Part shown: positions 17,527 to 27,637 of the stretch, in pieces
Numbering within the stretch: position 1 is the first letter of the stretch
Layout: each line of letters opens with the position of its first letter
DNA from: Saprospiraceae bacterium
GTDB taxonomy: Bacteria; Bacteroidota; Bacteroidia; Chitinophagales; Saprospiraceae
Length of the DNA stretch: 64,000 nt
Assembly: GCA_016715465.1 (NCBI GenBank)
Contig: JADKAA010000029.1
Coordinates: 1,984,001-2,048,000, forward strand
Direction: 5' to 3'
Made by a program: the position numbers and the translations under genes
The notes under the pieces: generated by a model
Databases searched by the model: none
What the model saw: the letters and a program-made list of their open reading frames with translations, nothing else
What the model was told of the DNA's origin: nothing

Positions 17527-18137
17527 AAACCCCGAAAGGGGTGTCATGATTATATCTCCCCAAAACGACAACCCCAATGAACCCCGAAGGGGTGACATGA
17601 TTGCCCCTGCCCCAGACAAAAATACTTGCCCAAAGCGATTAAAAAAAAACACCGATCTGGTTTGGTCATTAGATCATGGATATCACACACCAAGGTTGAT
17701 TACCTATCGAACACCATTGGTGAAGTAGACACAAGCGGTTATAATCCCACAAAGATTTTTTTACTTTACCTTCAAATAATTGGCATCACCCCAAACGCGA
17801 AAATTGTCTTAGCTATAATGCCACCCCTTCGGGGTTACGTATATATGGGCATTTGTCTTTTAGGATAATGTCACCCCTTCGGGGTTCTAGAATCTCATCT
17901 TTGCGGAGCGGGTATAATTTGTTTCACCCCTTCGGGGTAACAGATATATGGGTATTTGTCTTCGTAATATAATGTCACCCCTTCGGGGTTCAGCATATGG
18001 GATCTGGAGCGTTATATAAGTTTCACACCTTTGGGGTTCCAGATTTCCTCCTCCATAAGCGCATAATTTTGTGTCACCCCTTCGGGGTTCTCTGTCTGTG
18101 GCATGGTCCCAATTTCAACCAAGCCAACCCTTCGGGT
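17527..18137 (+). repeat. RAYT-associated MITE-like unit A
   Basis: Left end: ACCCCGAAAGGGGT at 17528 and ACCCCGAAGGGGT at 17581, each followed by TGTCATGATT or TGACATGATT. Right end: the same palindrome in reverse (ACCCCTTCGGGGT) at 17823, 17873, 17926, 17977 and 18076, with variants near 18033 and 18126. Between them lie TGCCCAAAGCGATTAAAA and the segment ACACCATTGGTGAAGTAGAC at 17711-17730, which corresponds to the 3' end of the transposase gene of unit D. No functional gene. Confidence 0.7.
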
Positions 18138-18229
18138 ATCCAGATTAACCCAATTGGTGTGTTGAAGAAGAAAACGTTCATCCTAGCAACATGTGGTGTG
18201 TTCAACACCCAGAAAGCGACACCCTAGGT

Positions 18230-18720
18230 AACCCCGAAGGGGTGTCATGATTATATCTCCCCCTCACGACATTCCCAATGAACCCCGAAGGGGTGACATA
18301 ATTGCCCCTGCCGCTGAATAAACTATATGCCCAAAGCGATTAAAAAACACATCGATCTGGTTTGATCCATCGGATAATGTATATCATCCCAAGGTTGATT
18401 ACCTATCGAATACCAAAGGTGGAGTAAACACAAGCGGCTTGTAATTCCACAAAGTTCATGTTACCCTTTCTATGGCAAATCATCTCACATCACCCCGGAG
18501 TATGCCGTTGCTATAATTCCACCCCTTCGGGGTTACGGATATATGGGCTTTTGTCTTTTAGGATAATGTCACCCTTTCAGGGTTTGAGACTAACCTCCTT
18601 GATGAGCTGGCATGATCTTATGTCACCCCTTCGGGGTTCAGCATATGGGGCTTTAGACACAATCTCACCCAAAGTGTACCACAAAATCTCATGAAAGTGT
18701 ACCACCTTTAATAGGCTAAT
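18230..18720 (+). repeat. RAYT-associated MITE-like unit B
   Basis: Left palindromes at 18231 and 18282, right palindromes at 18531 and 18625 with a variant near 18571. It keeps TGCCCAAAGCGATTAAAA and ACCAAAGGTGGAGTAAACAC. The right end continues into CAAAGTGTACCACAAAATCT and ...GGCTAAT, an extension shared with unit D. Confidence 0.7.
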
Positions 18721-18776
18721 TATTTACAAGCTTCATACTGACCATCAAAAGAAAACCACCTAATTTAAATACAATT

Positions 18777-20584
18777 GAGGGTGTCTAAAAAGTCAAATGG
18801 GTAAAAAAATAATCCCCACAACCAAAAGCAGCAGGGATTAAACTTTGTCGTGAAAAGTTTGTAACTTTTCGGTGGAAAAAACAAAGTTGAACATGAAGGT
18901 ACAATTTAAAAAATTACCTAGCAATAACCCAAGCCTTTTTCCTGAGGACATTTATAGTAAAATCCCTCAAAATCACCCTGTTAGGCTTGTAAATGAGGTT
19001 GTTGAATCTATCAATATTGATGAGATCATTAAACAGTATAAAGGAGGCGGAACAAGTAGTTTCCATCCCAGGATGATGATCAAAATACTATTCTATTCAT
19101 ATCTTAACAATATATATTCCTGCAGAAAAATTGAGAAGGCATTACATGAGAACATATATTTCATGTGGCTTTCTGGGAACAGTATTCGGATTACAGGACT
19201 ATAAATTACTTCAGGGGTAAACGACTAAAAGATCATATAAATCAGGTGTTTGCTCAAGTTGTCAAGCTATTGGAAGAACTTGATTATGTCAGTTTAAATG
19301 TGCAGTATGTGGATGGAACAAAAATAGAAGCGAAGTCAAATCGATACAGTTTTGTATGGAGGAAATCGGTGGAAAAAAACAAAACAAAATTAGAGGAAAA
19401 GATCAAAGCAGTAATTGGACAAATTGAATCCCAAATTAAATCAGATCAGAGAGAAATAGATACCATAGAAGCAGTAAAGCCTATTGATAGTAAAGAGTTA
19501 AAGGCAAAAATTGATGAGTTAAATAATCAATTACAGGATCCGGATAAATCTACCCAAAGAGAAATCAAGAAATTGAAAGATGATCATTTACCCAGATTGG
19601 AAAAGTATGAAAAACAACTTGAAATATTAGGGAGCCGCGGTAGTTATAGTAAAACTGATGAGGACGCGACATTTATGAGATTGAAAGATGATCATCTAAA
19701 AAATGGCCAACTCAAACCAGCATATAATGCACAAATAAGCACCGAGAACCAAATCATCACACACTATAGTATTCACCAAACGCCAGGAGATATAACTACA
19801 TTAGAAAAACATCTTAACTCTTTTGAAGAACTAAATGGAGTTCAAAGCAAAGAAGTCGTTGCGGACGCAGGATACGGCAGCGAACAGAACTATGAAATAA
19901 TGGAGGAAAAAGAAATAGATGCATATGTAAAATATAGTTTTTACTATAAGGAGCAAAAGCTTCACAAAAGAAAATCCCTTTGTAGTTCAAAATTTATATT
20001 ATAATGAACAGGACGATTACTATGTATGTCCGATGGGTCAGCACATGGAATTTAAAGAAGAGCGGAGCAAAGTAAGTACAACCGGATATAAATCACGAAC
20101 ACGATATTATGAGGCATCCCGCTGTGAAGGATGTCCGATGCGAGGCATGTGCTATAAAGGTAATGAAAATAGGACAATAGAAATAAATCAAAACTTAAAC
20201 AGGCATAGAAGTAAAGCCAGAGAACTATTAGGTTCTGAGAAAGGATTGTATCACCGGCGAAAGAGATCAGTAGAAGTTGAGGCTGTTTTTGGGCAATTAA
20301 AAGCAATAATATATTTACCAGATTTACTCTGAGAAGAATCGATATGGTAAATCTTGAATTTGGGTTAATGGCAATAGGCCATAACTTAAGGAAAATGGTC
20401 AGAAAGGCACTAGAAAAGCATCGAAATCCGCAAAATCTGCAATCTCATTCGCAATTAATGATCATAAGCTTATATTTTGATTTAGAAATCAAAACCAACT
20501 TTCTACTCTACGAACCTGTATCAAAAAAGGTAGCAGCTTAAATATTACAAAAACCATAAAAGGCCCACCTTTTTAGACACCCTC
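18777..20584 (+). mobile_element. IS1182-family insertion sequence
   Basis: Perfect 16-bp terminal inverted repeats GAGGGTGTCTAAAAAG (18777-18792) and its complement (20569-20584). It encloses one transposase gene. A short perfect hairpin GAAAAGTT-tgt-AACTTTTC sits just before the gene (18852-18870). Confidence 0.85.
18893..20541 (+). pseudogene. IS1182-family transposase, frame broken three times
   Basis: The pieces read in order as one DDE transposase of about 550 residues: MKVQFKKLPSNNPSLFP... with HPVRLVNEVVE and FHPRMMIKILFYSYLN; then DYRTINYFRGKRL, QYVDGTKIEAK (catalytic Asp), a coiled-coil insertion (about residues 150-230), VVADAGYGSEQNYE; then CP-x-CxGC-type zinc-binding cysteines (CEGCPMRGMC), RRKRSVEVEAVFGQLK (catalytic Glu) and a C-terminal tail. 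Frame changes lie near 19183, 19957 and 20304. Each is repaired by one extra A in or beside an A/T run. ATG 18893 was chosen over GTG 18872. Confidence 0.85.
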
Positions 20585-20689
20585 TTAAATAATCCTATTG
20601 TATTTATCGACCAATATATCATTCATTTAATAGCCTATTAACGATTATCGTTAACCATGAATCATTAATCCTTAACCTTTAACCTTTCC

Positions 20690-21202
20690 CTAAATCGACT
20701 CCCTATATATGTATTCGATATAACAGTTTTTCACATTCTCACTGAACCAGGCTTTGTCCTTTTCAAGCGAGCCCTGGGTGGGAAACTCTACAATGATCTG
20801 CAAGCCGATCCAGCCGGGACCACCGTTAAAAGCCTGCTTCAGGCCTATGTTTTCCATGTGGGTGTCATAAGGTCCCAAATTAACTTCCTGCTCAAAGAAA
20901 CCGCCCCAATAGGCTTTTCCCGTGGGTATAACCCCTGCCGGCATCATGTTGTCCTTGAACACAAGGGTAAATACTGCTTTGCTGTGTTCTTCTGAACAGA
21001 TGTTTTCAGGGGTGTTAGCGTCTTCAAACTGAAATATTCTGGTGTTGTTCAGCACATTCAAAGATTCATAACTGGGCTCGCTACCTAAATCGGCATTCCA
21101 TCTTTTTTCGACCCCGCAAAGCGAATCCTCGTCTGAGAGAAGGCCACAGCCGGAACATAGAAAAGCCAAAACTAAGACGGACAGAAAATAAAATATCCTC
21201 AT
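20690..21202 (-). CDS. Hypothetical lipoprotein
   Basis: 170 residues from ATG 21202. The start was chosen because it is followed directly by a signal peptide with lipobox, MRIFYFLSVLVLAFLCSGC, which would anchor the mature protein by its Cys. The 17 residues further upstream in the frame would spoil the signal. The mature part has no motif I recognise and several Cys residues. It lies next to the two-component system on the same strand with a 93-bp gap. Confidence 0.7.
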   Translation of the reverse strand: MRIFYFLSVLVLAFLCSGCGLLSDEDSLCGVEKRWNADLGSEPSYESLNVLNNTRIFQFEDANTPENICSEEHSKAVFTLVFKDNMMPAGVIPTGKAYWGGFFEQEVNLGPYDTHMENIGLKQAFNGGPGWIGLQIIVEFPTQGSLEKDKAWFSENVKNCYIEYIYRESI

Positions 21203-21295
21203 GGTTACACTTTTTTGATTGCTGTAAAAATAGAAGGGCCTGGCCTTGGTCATGCCGTAAAGATCACAAGCGTACGGAAAACGGGGATAAGCGTA

Positions 21296-22144
21296 TCACT
21301 TTGACCCCGATTTGAACAGGTTTTTGATGAAATCAAATTTTCCTTCTGTCAAAACCTGTTGTTGATTGGACAACAAAAATTTGTGCAATTCGCGGCTGAA
21401 ACGGTGCGATACGATCAAGGTCTGCCCTGTCTTTAGTTTCAGTGACTTATCCTGGTGGTTGTACTGGCGGATGTGGCTTACATTCACGAGATAACTTTTA
21501 CTGATCTGGATGAAGTCCAGGTTGTCTGCCAGCAGGCTGAGGTAGTGGCCAAAATTTTTGTTGGAATGAAGCGGTGGCTTATCTGCCAGATGTACGATGG
21601 TAATGTTTTCGTCGGCCTCGATGTACAGGATCTGGTCCAGATCGACCAATTCAATGATGCCCCGGCTCAACTGGATGGCCATCGACTTGGGGGTGTGGAT
21701 GTCGTTTTTCAGCAACTGCAGCAACAAACCAATTTCGGGTTGTTGATTGGGAGGCGAAGTCTGTTTTTTTGCCAAATACCGCTGCATGGTGTTTTCAATG
21801 TCCCGGGCATCGAAGGGTTTGGTCACAAAGTCCAAACAGGCAAATTGGATGGCCTTTACCGCATTTTCAAAACTGCCGTGCGCAGTCAGAAAAACGAGTT
21901 CGGGTAAGATATGCCCTTCTTTATAGACTTTTTCCAGGACGCTGAAGATCGTGGTAGTCCGGAGTTGGATGTCCAGAAAAACAAGCTCCACGGCTTCGTT
22001 GGTTAGCACGGCATAAGCCTCTGTTTCATCCCGGGCAATGCCTGCCAGGTGCACGGGCATGGTCAGCTGTGACAACACATACTGAAAGGTTTCGATGTTG
22101 TCGTGGTTGTCTTCGACGATGGCAATGTGTATGGGTCCTGTCAT
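21296..22144 (-). CDS. Response regulator, LytR/AlgR family (LytTR DNA-binding domain)
   Basis: 282 residues. A receiver domain occupies residues 1-125: acidic pair ED at 11-12, phosphorylation Asp in FLDIQL near 58, Thr in LTAHGS and Lys in TKPF. A LytTR domain follows (VDLDQILYIEADENITIVHL... DFIQISKSYLVNVSHIRQY) and binds DNA. The start overlaps the stop of the sensor kinase gene by ATGA, so this pair is translated together and is surely a cognate two-component system. Confidence 0.92.
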   Translation of the reverse strand: MTGPIHIAIVEDNHDNIETFQYVLSQLTMPVHLAGIARDETEAYAVLTNEAVELVFLDIQLRTTTIFSVLEKVYKEGHILPELVFLTAHGSFENAVKAIQFACLDFVTKPFDARDIENTMQRYLAKKQTSPPNQQPEIGLLLQLLKNDIHTPKSMAIQLSRGIIELVDLDQILYIEADENITIVHLADKPPLHSNKNFGHYLSLLADNLDFIQISKSYLVNVSHIRQYNHQDKSLKLKTGQTLIVSHRFSRELHKFLLSNQQQVLTEGKFDFIKNLFKSGSK

Positions 22145-25041
22145 TCTTTAAAAATAATTTCAACGATGGTGCCCTTAGGCAATCTGGGTAAAGTTTTAAT
22201 GGAAATCTGATATCCCAGTTCATTCAGCAATTGGATGCGCTCCACCACAATTTTTGAACCCAGGGAATCATGCACCGCAAACTTTTCCTTTTGAAGTTCC
22301 TGTGATTTGTCTATGCCCACACCATCGTCTTCGATGATGCAAAAAAGATCGCGGTTTCTTTCTCCAAATTTCACCCACAAATTACCCCTTTTTTCCTGCA
22401 ACAACAAACCATGCCGGATGGCATTTTCTACGAATGGTTGCAACAGCATGGGCGGCAGGCTGTGATTTTCGGGGTGAAATCCTGCCGGATATTCGATGCT
22501 GAAGGTAAAGTGACCATTAGACTCGTCCCTTTCAAATTCAATATACGCTTTCAACAATTCGATCTCTGTGGACAACAGGATCTCTGATTCTGCGGATGAC
22601 GATTCCACGCGGTTGCTCCGGTAGGATACCTGCAAAAAGTTTCGCAGCAGTTTTGACAAGCTCACGATGGCATGATTGGCCTCTTCCTTTTTGTCGAAGA
22701 TGATTTTGTTCTGGATGTTGGCCAATACATTGAAAATAAAATGGGGATTGAGCTGTGAAAGCAGGAGTTGAGACCTCAGGTACCTGGCTTCGTGGAGTTG
22801 TTTTTTATACAATTTTTCTGCCCTGCGCTGGCGGATGAAGTTCAACACACTCATGAGGATAAAAAACGAAGTAAGGCCGATGGCCAGCGTTGGAAACCAG
22901 GCGCTTTTGTAAAAAGGAAGTTGCACAGAAAACCGGATATGATCGGTATAAGTTGGGTTGAATCCTTCATCGGTGGGGCCTGCCCTCACCTCAAACACAT
23001 AATTGCCATCTGTCAGGTCTGAAAGGATAGCTTCTCCTTGCGGTGACCAGGACGACCAGGGCTCATCGTTTAGCCGGTATTGGTATTGGGTGAGCAGCGG
23101 CCTGGTAAAACCCACGGCTTCGAACCTCACCACCACATTGGATGTACCCTCCGGTATGGACAATGGCCGGAGGTGCCGGAAAGTCACAGGCACATCATTG
23201 ACATGGGTGATGTTGACCTTCAGGTGCTGGTCGTTCAGTTTTAACCTCGCCGCGCTAAGTTTGTCCAGCGAAAGGGAAGAGCAGATCCAAATGTTTCCGG
23301 TCGCGTCCTTGCAGAAAGCATTAAAGCCGGGGTCGATGCCCGGATATCCATTGCTGCTGTTGAGCAGGTCAAAATCAACCTGACCTTGCTTAAGATATTT
23401 TTGTTTATCGAAAATGTACAAGCCATCTTTGGTGGCGATCAGCAGCTGATTGGCATTGAGGTCGATGATGGATTTGACCATGCTCTGCACCACGGCACTG
23501 GGTATCAGTCGGACTGCATCGTTTTTTGCATCGTACCACATCAGACCATCGTCTCCACCCAACCACAGCCGGCCGTCGGCATCTGTAAAACTGCAATAGA
23601 CACCCTGACCCGGTAAGTTGTTTTGAGCCTGGGTATAATTGCGGATCTCCCCCGTCTCCAGGTCGAGCCGGCTCAGGCCGGAATAACTGCCCAGCCAGAA
23701 TCTGCCATTTGCATCCTGCCCAACGCTTTGGATGTAATGGTTTTGATGCAGGCCCTCTTTTTTGCTATAAAAGTGAATAGAGCCATCATTTTTATACACA
23801 CCGACCCCTTCCAAAGTACCAAATACCACCACGTCCCTGCCCGCATCATAACAAAGCCCAAATACCGCTTTGCCCTGCCAGACGAGGGTGGATTTTGCGC
23901 CGTCAATGATCTCAAGACCCAGGTTGGTTCCAAAATATAAGCGGTTGCGTTGACCCACAGCCGAAGCTGCAAAATAGTGTAGCGCCTTTCCTTCCCTGGC
24001 CCGGTATATTTGGTTCCCTGTTTTTGACATTTGGAAAAGCCCATTGCCGTAGGTGCCCATCCACAGGTTTTTATTTTTATCTTCCAATACGGTCCATACG
24101 TTGGATATGGCAGCGGTGGGCAGGGAAAAAAATGCGTTGTTGAAGACCTGACCCAGGCCATTTTCAGATCCAATCCAAAACTGATCGCCGGCATCCCGCA
24201 CTACATCATTGGTAATGGGAAATTCATGGTCAAAAAGAAGGCGCCCACTGCCGTTGTCGGGCAGGTCCAGTTGATTCCTTACCGAATTCCATATCGTGTT
24301 TTTAGAGAGATCCCGGATCCTCAGTTTGGTTTCCACTTCTTCATTGATGGCTACCGGCACCAAAGAATCCTGCTGCATATAACACAACAATCTTTTCCGC
24401 GGCCCCTCAGCCGCATCTTTGACGAAATACGGCGTATGGTCCACATCTCCGGAAGTGGGATAAAAAAAATAACCGCCATCCGCCATTAAATGCAAAGAGT
24501 CGTCAGCCAACCGGTACACCTTGCCGCCCGTTGTCACATATTTTTGGTGTGTATTTTTATCGTATTGAAAATGCAGAATACCCCTGTTTTCAACCACCGT
24601 TTTAAACTTGCCATCGCGGAATGCATACAAGGCAGGATTGGCATAGCGCTCACATGTCCAGATGGTATTTGTATGGTCCACCGCAAAGTCAAACAGCACA
24701 CTGGTAAATGGCTTCGGGAAGGATGTAAATTTTTCACCATCGTACCTACACAAACCATTGTAGGTAAGAATAACCAGATTTCCAGCCGTATCCTCATCGA
24801 TGTCGTGGATCCGGTTGTGCAGCAAGCCCTCCTTCTCGGTGAATACCGTAAATTTCTCGCCGTCAAATTTGTTCAAGCCATTCCGCGTGCCGATCCACAG
24901 GTAGCCCCTGCTATCCAGATGCAGCGAAGTGATCTTCATTTGAGAAAGACCCTCCCTCATCGTAAACACACGAAACGCCTGAGACCGCGCCGTTGAACAA
25001 CTCAATCCAAATACAATCAGGCTAATAAACAGTGCTTTCAT
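22141..25041 (-). CDS. Sensor histidine kinase with periplasmic beta-propeller (LytS/YpdA-type kinase core)
   Basis: 966 residues. A signal peptide (1-21, ending ARSQA) is followed by two-component-regulator propeller repeats (..DSRGYLWIGTRNGLNKFDG.., ..WMGTYGNGLFQM.., ..WLGSYSGLSRLD..) to about residue 590, a Y_Y_Y domain, one membrane helix near 715-735, then a His_kinase domain with the phospho-acceptor in LNPHFIFNVLANIQNKI and an HATPase domain (QPFVENAIRHGL, DDGVGID). The propeller is expected to sense a ligand, often a glycan, in the periplasm. No polysaccharide locus is adjacent. A TACATTTG -7-like box sits at 25058-25065 and the repeat unit C begins only about 45 bp upstream of the start. 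Confidence 0.92.
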   Translation of the reverse strand: MKALFISLIVFGLSCSTARSQAFRVFTMREGLSQMKITSLHLDSRGYLWIGTRNGLNKFDGEKFTVFTEKEGLLHNRIHDIDEDTAGNLVILTYNGLCRYDGEKFTSFPKPFTSVLFDFAVDHTNTIWTCERYANPALYAFRDGKFKTVVENRGILHFQYDKNTHQKYVTTGGKVYRLADDSLHLMADGGYFFYPTSGDVDHTPYFVKDAAEGPRKRLLCYMQQDSLVPVAINEEVETKLRIRDLSKNTIWNSVRNQLDLPDNGSGRLLFDHEFPITNDVVRDAGDQFWIGSENGLGQVFNNAFFSLPTAAISNVWTVLEDKNKNLWMGTYGNGLFQMSKTGNQIYRAREGKALHYFAASAVGQRNRLYFGTNLGLEIIDGAKSTLVWQGKAVFGLCYDAGRDVVVFGTLEGVGVYKNDGSIHFYSKKEGLHQNHYIQSVGQDANGRFWLGSYSGLSRLDLETGEIRNYTQAQNNLPGQGVYCSFTDADGRLWLGGDDGLMWYDAKNDAVRLIPSAVVQSMVKSIIDLNANQLLIATKDGLYIFDKQKYLKQGQVDFDLLNSSNGYPGIDPGFNAFCKDATGNIWICSSLSLDKLSAARLKLNDQHLKVNITHVNDVPVTFRHLRPLSIPEGTSNVVVRFEAVGFTRPLLTQYQYRLNDEPWSSWSPQGEAILSDLTDGNYVFEVRAGPTDEGFNPTYTDHIRFSVQLPFYKSAWFPTLAIGLTSFFILMSVLNFIRQRRAEKLYKKQLHEARYLRSQLLLSQLNPHFIFNVLANIQNKIIFDKKEEANHAIVSLSKLLRNFLQVSYRSNRVESSSAESEILLSTEIELLKAYIEFERDESNGHFTFSIEYPAGFHPENHSLPPMLLQPFVENAIRHGLLLQEKRGNLWVKFGERNRDLFCIIEDDGVGIDKSQELQKEKFAVHDSLGSKIVVERIQLLNELGYQISIKTLPRLPKGTIVEIIFKE

Positions 25042-25087
25042 ATCGGAGTTAACCCTTCAAATGTACAAATTCAAACCCAAACCAGAA

Positions 25088-25468
25088 ACCTCGAAGGGGT
25101 GGTACCCTAACCCCGAAGGGGTGAAATGATTATAACACCCCAAAACCAAACAACCCATGCAACCCCGAAGGGGTGACATGATTGCCCCTGCCACAGACCA
25201 AGATGTTTGCCCAAAGCGGTTAAAAAAAAATCACCGATCTGATTTTGTCCACTAGATCATGGACATCATCCCATCAAGGTTAATGATCTATCGGACACCA
25301 ATGGTGAAGTAAAAACAAGCCGTTTATAATCCCAAAAAGTTCATGTTGCCGTTGCTATGGCAAATCAGATCACCTCATCCCGGTTTATGCCGTAGCTATA
25401 ATGCCACCCCTTCGGGGTTACGTATTTGGATATTTGTCCGCCTTAGAATAATGTCACCCCTTCGGGGT
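25088..25468 (+). repeat. RAYT-associated MITE-like unit C
   Basis: Left palindromes at 25088 (variant), 25110 and 25162; right ones reversed at 25406 and 25456. It keeps TTGCCCCTGCC, TTGCCCAAAGCGGTTAAAA and ACACCAATGGTGAAGTAAA. Shortest of the units on the right side. Confidence 0.7.
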
Positions 25469-25558
25469 TCGTAAATAAGCATAGTAAGAGACGAAAATAA
25501 AAGGAATCTGTAATCACGCAGAATTGTGCTACCCCTATCCCCCTAAACTACAACCTAA

Positions 25559-26470
25559 AACCCCGCAGGGGTAAAATTATTTCCCCTGCCGCGGAACAAA
25601 AAGCCAGCCCAAATCGTTATAAAAAAACGCGCAGAAAAATAAATAAATTATCCACCCGAAAAAGCTATCACCCATGGCAGGAACATATTCTCAATTGTAC
25701 ATACAAATTGTATTTGCTGTAAAAAACAGGCAAACCCTCATCGCCCCTTCTTGGAAAGATGAACTCCACAAATACATGTCCGGCATCATAACCGCCAAGG
25801 AACAAAAATCACTAATCGTCAATGGCATGCCCGATCACATCCATGCCTTTGTAGGCTTACGTCCCTCCATGAGAATCTCCGATCTGGTAAGGGACATCAA
25901 AAATAATTCCGCCAATTTTATCAATGATAGGAAATTGGTGAAAGGCAAATTCTCCTGGCAGGAAGGATACGGCGTCTTTTCCTATTCTCATTCAGCCGTC
26001 AATAATGTGTACAATTATATATTAAAACAGGAAGAGCACCATAAGAAAAAATCTTTCAAGAAGGAGTACATGGCCCTCCTCAAGAAATACGATATTGAAT
26101 TTAAAGACGAGTATCTATTCGAATGGATAGATTATGTATATGACCATCAAACACCAAAGGTGAAGTAAACACAAGTCGTTTATAATCCCTCAAAGTTGAT
26201 CTTGCTGGTCCTGGCGGAAAATCCCATCACCTCACCGAGGAGGTTTGCCGTCGCTATAATGCCACCCCTTCGGAGTTACGTATATATGGGTATTTGTCTT
26301 CAAGGATAATGTCACCCCTTCGGGGTTCTAGATCATCCTGCTTGGTAAGCGGGCATAATTTTATGTCACCCCTTCGGGGTTCGGCATAGGCGTTTTTGGA
26401 CATAATCTTACACAAAGTGATCCACGAAATCTCATGAAAGTGCACCAACTTCAAAGGCTAATTTTTGACA
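25559..26470 (+). mobile_element. RAYT/IS200-like element with transposase (unit D, presumed autonomous copy)
   Basis: Left palindrome ACCCCGCAGGGGT at 25560 followed by TTTCCCCTGCC, then the transposase gene, then right palindromes reversed at 26264 (one mismatch), 26314 and 26368. The flanks are homologous to units A, B, C, E and F, which lack the gene. The right end shares AATCTCATGAAAGTG and GGCTAAT with unit B. Confidence 0.7.
25674..26168 (+). CDS. IS200-like / REP-associated tyrosine transposase (Y1, HUH)
   Basis: 164 residues, the full length of TnpA-like Y1 transposases. The HUH motif is in MPDHIHAFVGL near residue 62, and the candidate nucleophilic Tyr lies in the C-terminal helix segment NNVYNYILKQEEHH. 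SWQEGYGVFSYSHS is also characteristic. Such enzymes cut and join single-stranded DNA at hairpin ends. It stands alone, without a TnpB gene, inside a field of palindromic repeats, which fits the RAYT type. The last codons (HQTPKVK) lie in DNA that recurs in the neighbouring gene-less units, so those units appear to be internal deletions of this element. Confidence 0.88.
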   Translation: MAGTYSQLYIQIVFAVKNRQTLIAPSWKDELHKYMSGIITAKEQKSLIVNGMPDHIHAFVGLRPSMRISDLVRDIKNNSANFINDRKLVKGKFSWQEGYGVFSYSHSAVNNVYNYILKQEEHHKKKSFKKEYMALLKKYDIEFKDEYLFEWIDYVYDHQTPKVK

Positions 26471-26486
26471 AAGTATATACTTCCAA

Positions 26487-27029
26487 AACCCCAAAGGGGG
26501 GTATAATCATAACCCCGAAGGGGTGTCATGATAATAACACCCCTCAACAAACAACCCATGTAACCCCGAAGGGGTGACATGATTGCCCCTGCCCCCGACC
26601 AAAATGCCTGCCCAAAGCGATAAAAAAAACCCACTGAATTGTTTTGGTCCAATTTAGATCATCCATTTCATCTCATGGTTGATGACCTATCGAACACCAA
26701 TAGTGAAGTAAACACAAGCCGTTTTTAATCCCACAAAGTTGATGTTGCTGGTCCTAGCGGAAAATCGCATCACCTCACCATGAAGTATGCCGTTGCTATA
26801 ATGCCACCCCTTCGGGGTTACAGATGTGGGTATTTGTCCGTGTTAGTATAATGTCACCCCTTCGGGGTTCGGGAATCTCCTCCTTGCGGAGCGGGCATAA
26901 TTTTGTGTCACCCCTTCGGGGCTCGGCATATTGTGCCTGGTTTGTCGTACAAATATGTCGCCCCTCGGGGTTACCGATTTACCTCCTTGATAAGCAGGCT
27001 AATTTTTTTGTTTGTCACCCCTTCTGGGT
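26487..27029 (+). repeat. RAYT-associated MITE-like unit E
   Basis: Left palindromes at 26488 (variant), 26512 and 26563; right ones reversed at 26806, 26856, 26910 and variants near 26960 and 27017. Downstream of ACACCAATAGTGAAGTAAAC it matches the 3' flank of the transposase gene closely (CAAAGTTGATGTTGCTGGTC). Confidence 0.7.
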
Positions 27030-27122
27030 TCAAAATATTCCTATATTAAGCTGAAGAAATTAAAAGAGATCTGTAATCCCGAGGGAATGGGATATCCCTA
27101 CCCGCCAAGTGACACCTAATAA

Positions 27123-27536
27123 AACCCCGAAGGGGTGAAATAATTATACCTCCCCATTAATAACATACAAAAAGAACCCCGAAGGGGTGACATGATTGCC
27201 CCTGCCCCCGAATAAAATATTTGCCCTAAGCGATTATAAAAAACCGATCTGTTTTAGTCCATTAGATCACCTATATCATTCCATCAAGGTTGATGACCAT
27301 CCTACACTACTGGTGAAGTAAACACAAGCGGTTATAATCCCACAAAGATTTTTTTGATGTGTCTCCAAATAATTGGCATCACACCAAACGTGGAATATGT
27401 CGTTGCTATAATGTCACCCCCTTCGGGGTTCGGGAATCTCCCTCCCTTGCAGAGCGGGCATTTTTTTGTGTCACCCCTTCAGGGTTCAGTTTTTTGGGAC
27501 GTGGTTCGTTATAGTAGTTTCACACCTTGGGGTTCC
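27123..27536 (+). repeat. RAYT-associated MITE-like unit F
   Basis: Left palindromes at 27124 and 27176; right ones reversed at 27416 and 27473, and a variant near 27523. GGTGAAGTAAACACAAGCGG is retained at about 27311. The unit ends about 100 bp before the TPR gene. Confidence 0.7.
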
Positions 27537-27637
27537 CTCACCCCGAAAAAAAATCTTACACAAATTATTACCAAAAAAATTATCCATAAGCCAACCCATG
27601 AACACTTTATCGCATCTTTGCAAAACAACCACCAAAG

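Noticed and set aside
24490..24996. 168-codon plus-strand frame and similar frames in 22.7-25 kb
   Set aside because: They are antisense to the intact sensor kinase gene.
17527..27536. CRISPR array
   Set aside because: The repeated palindromes are 13 bp, irregularly spaced, in both orientations, and sit in homologous units; no cas gene is present.
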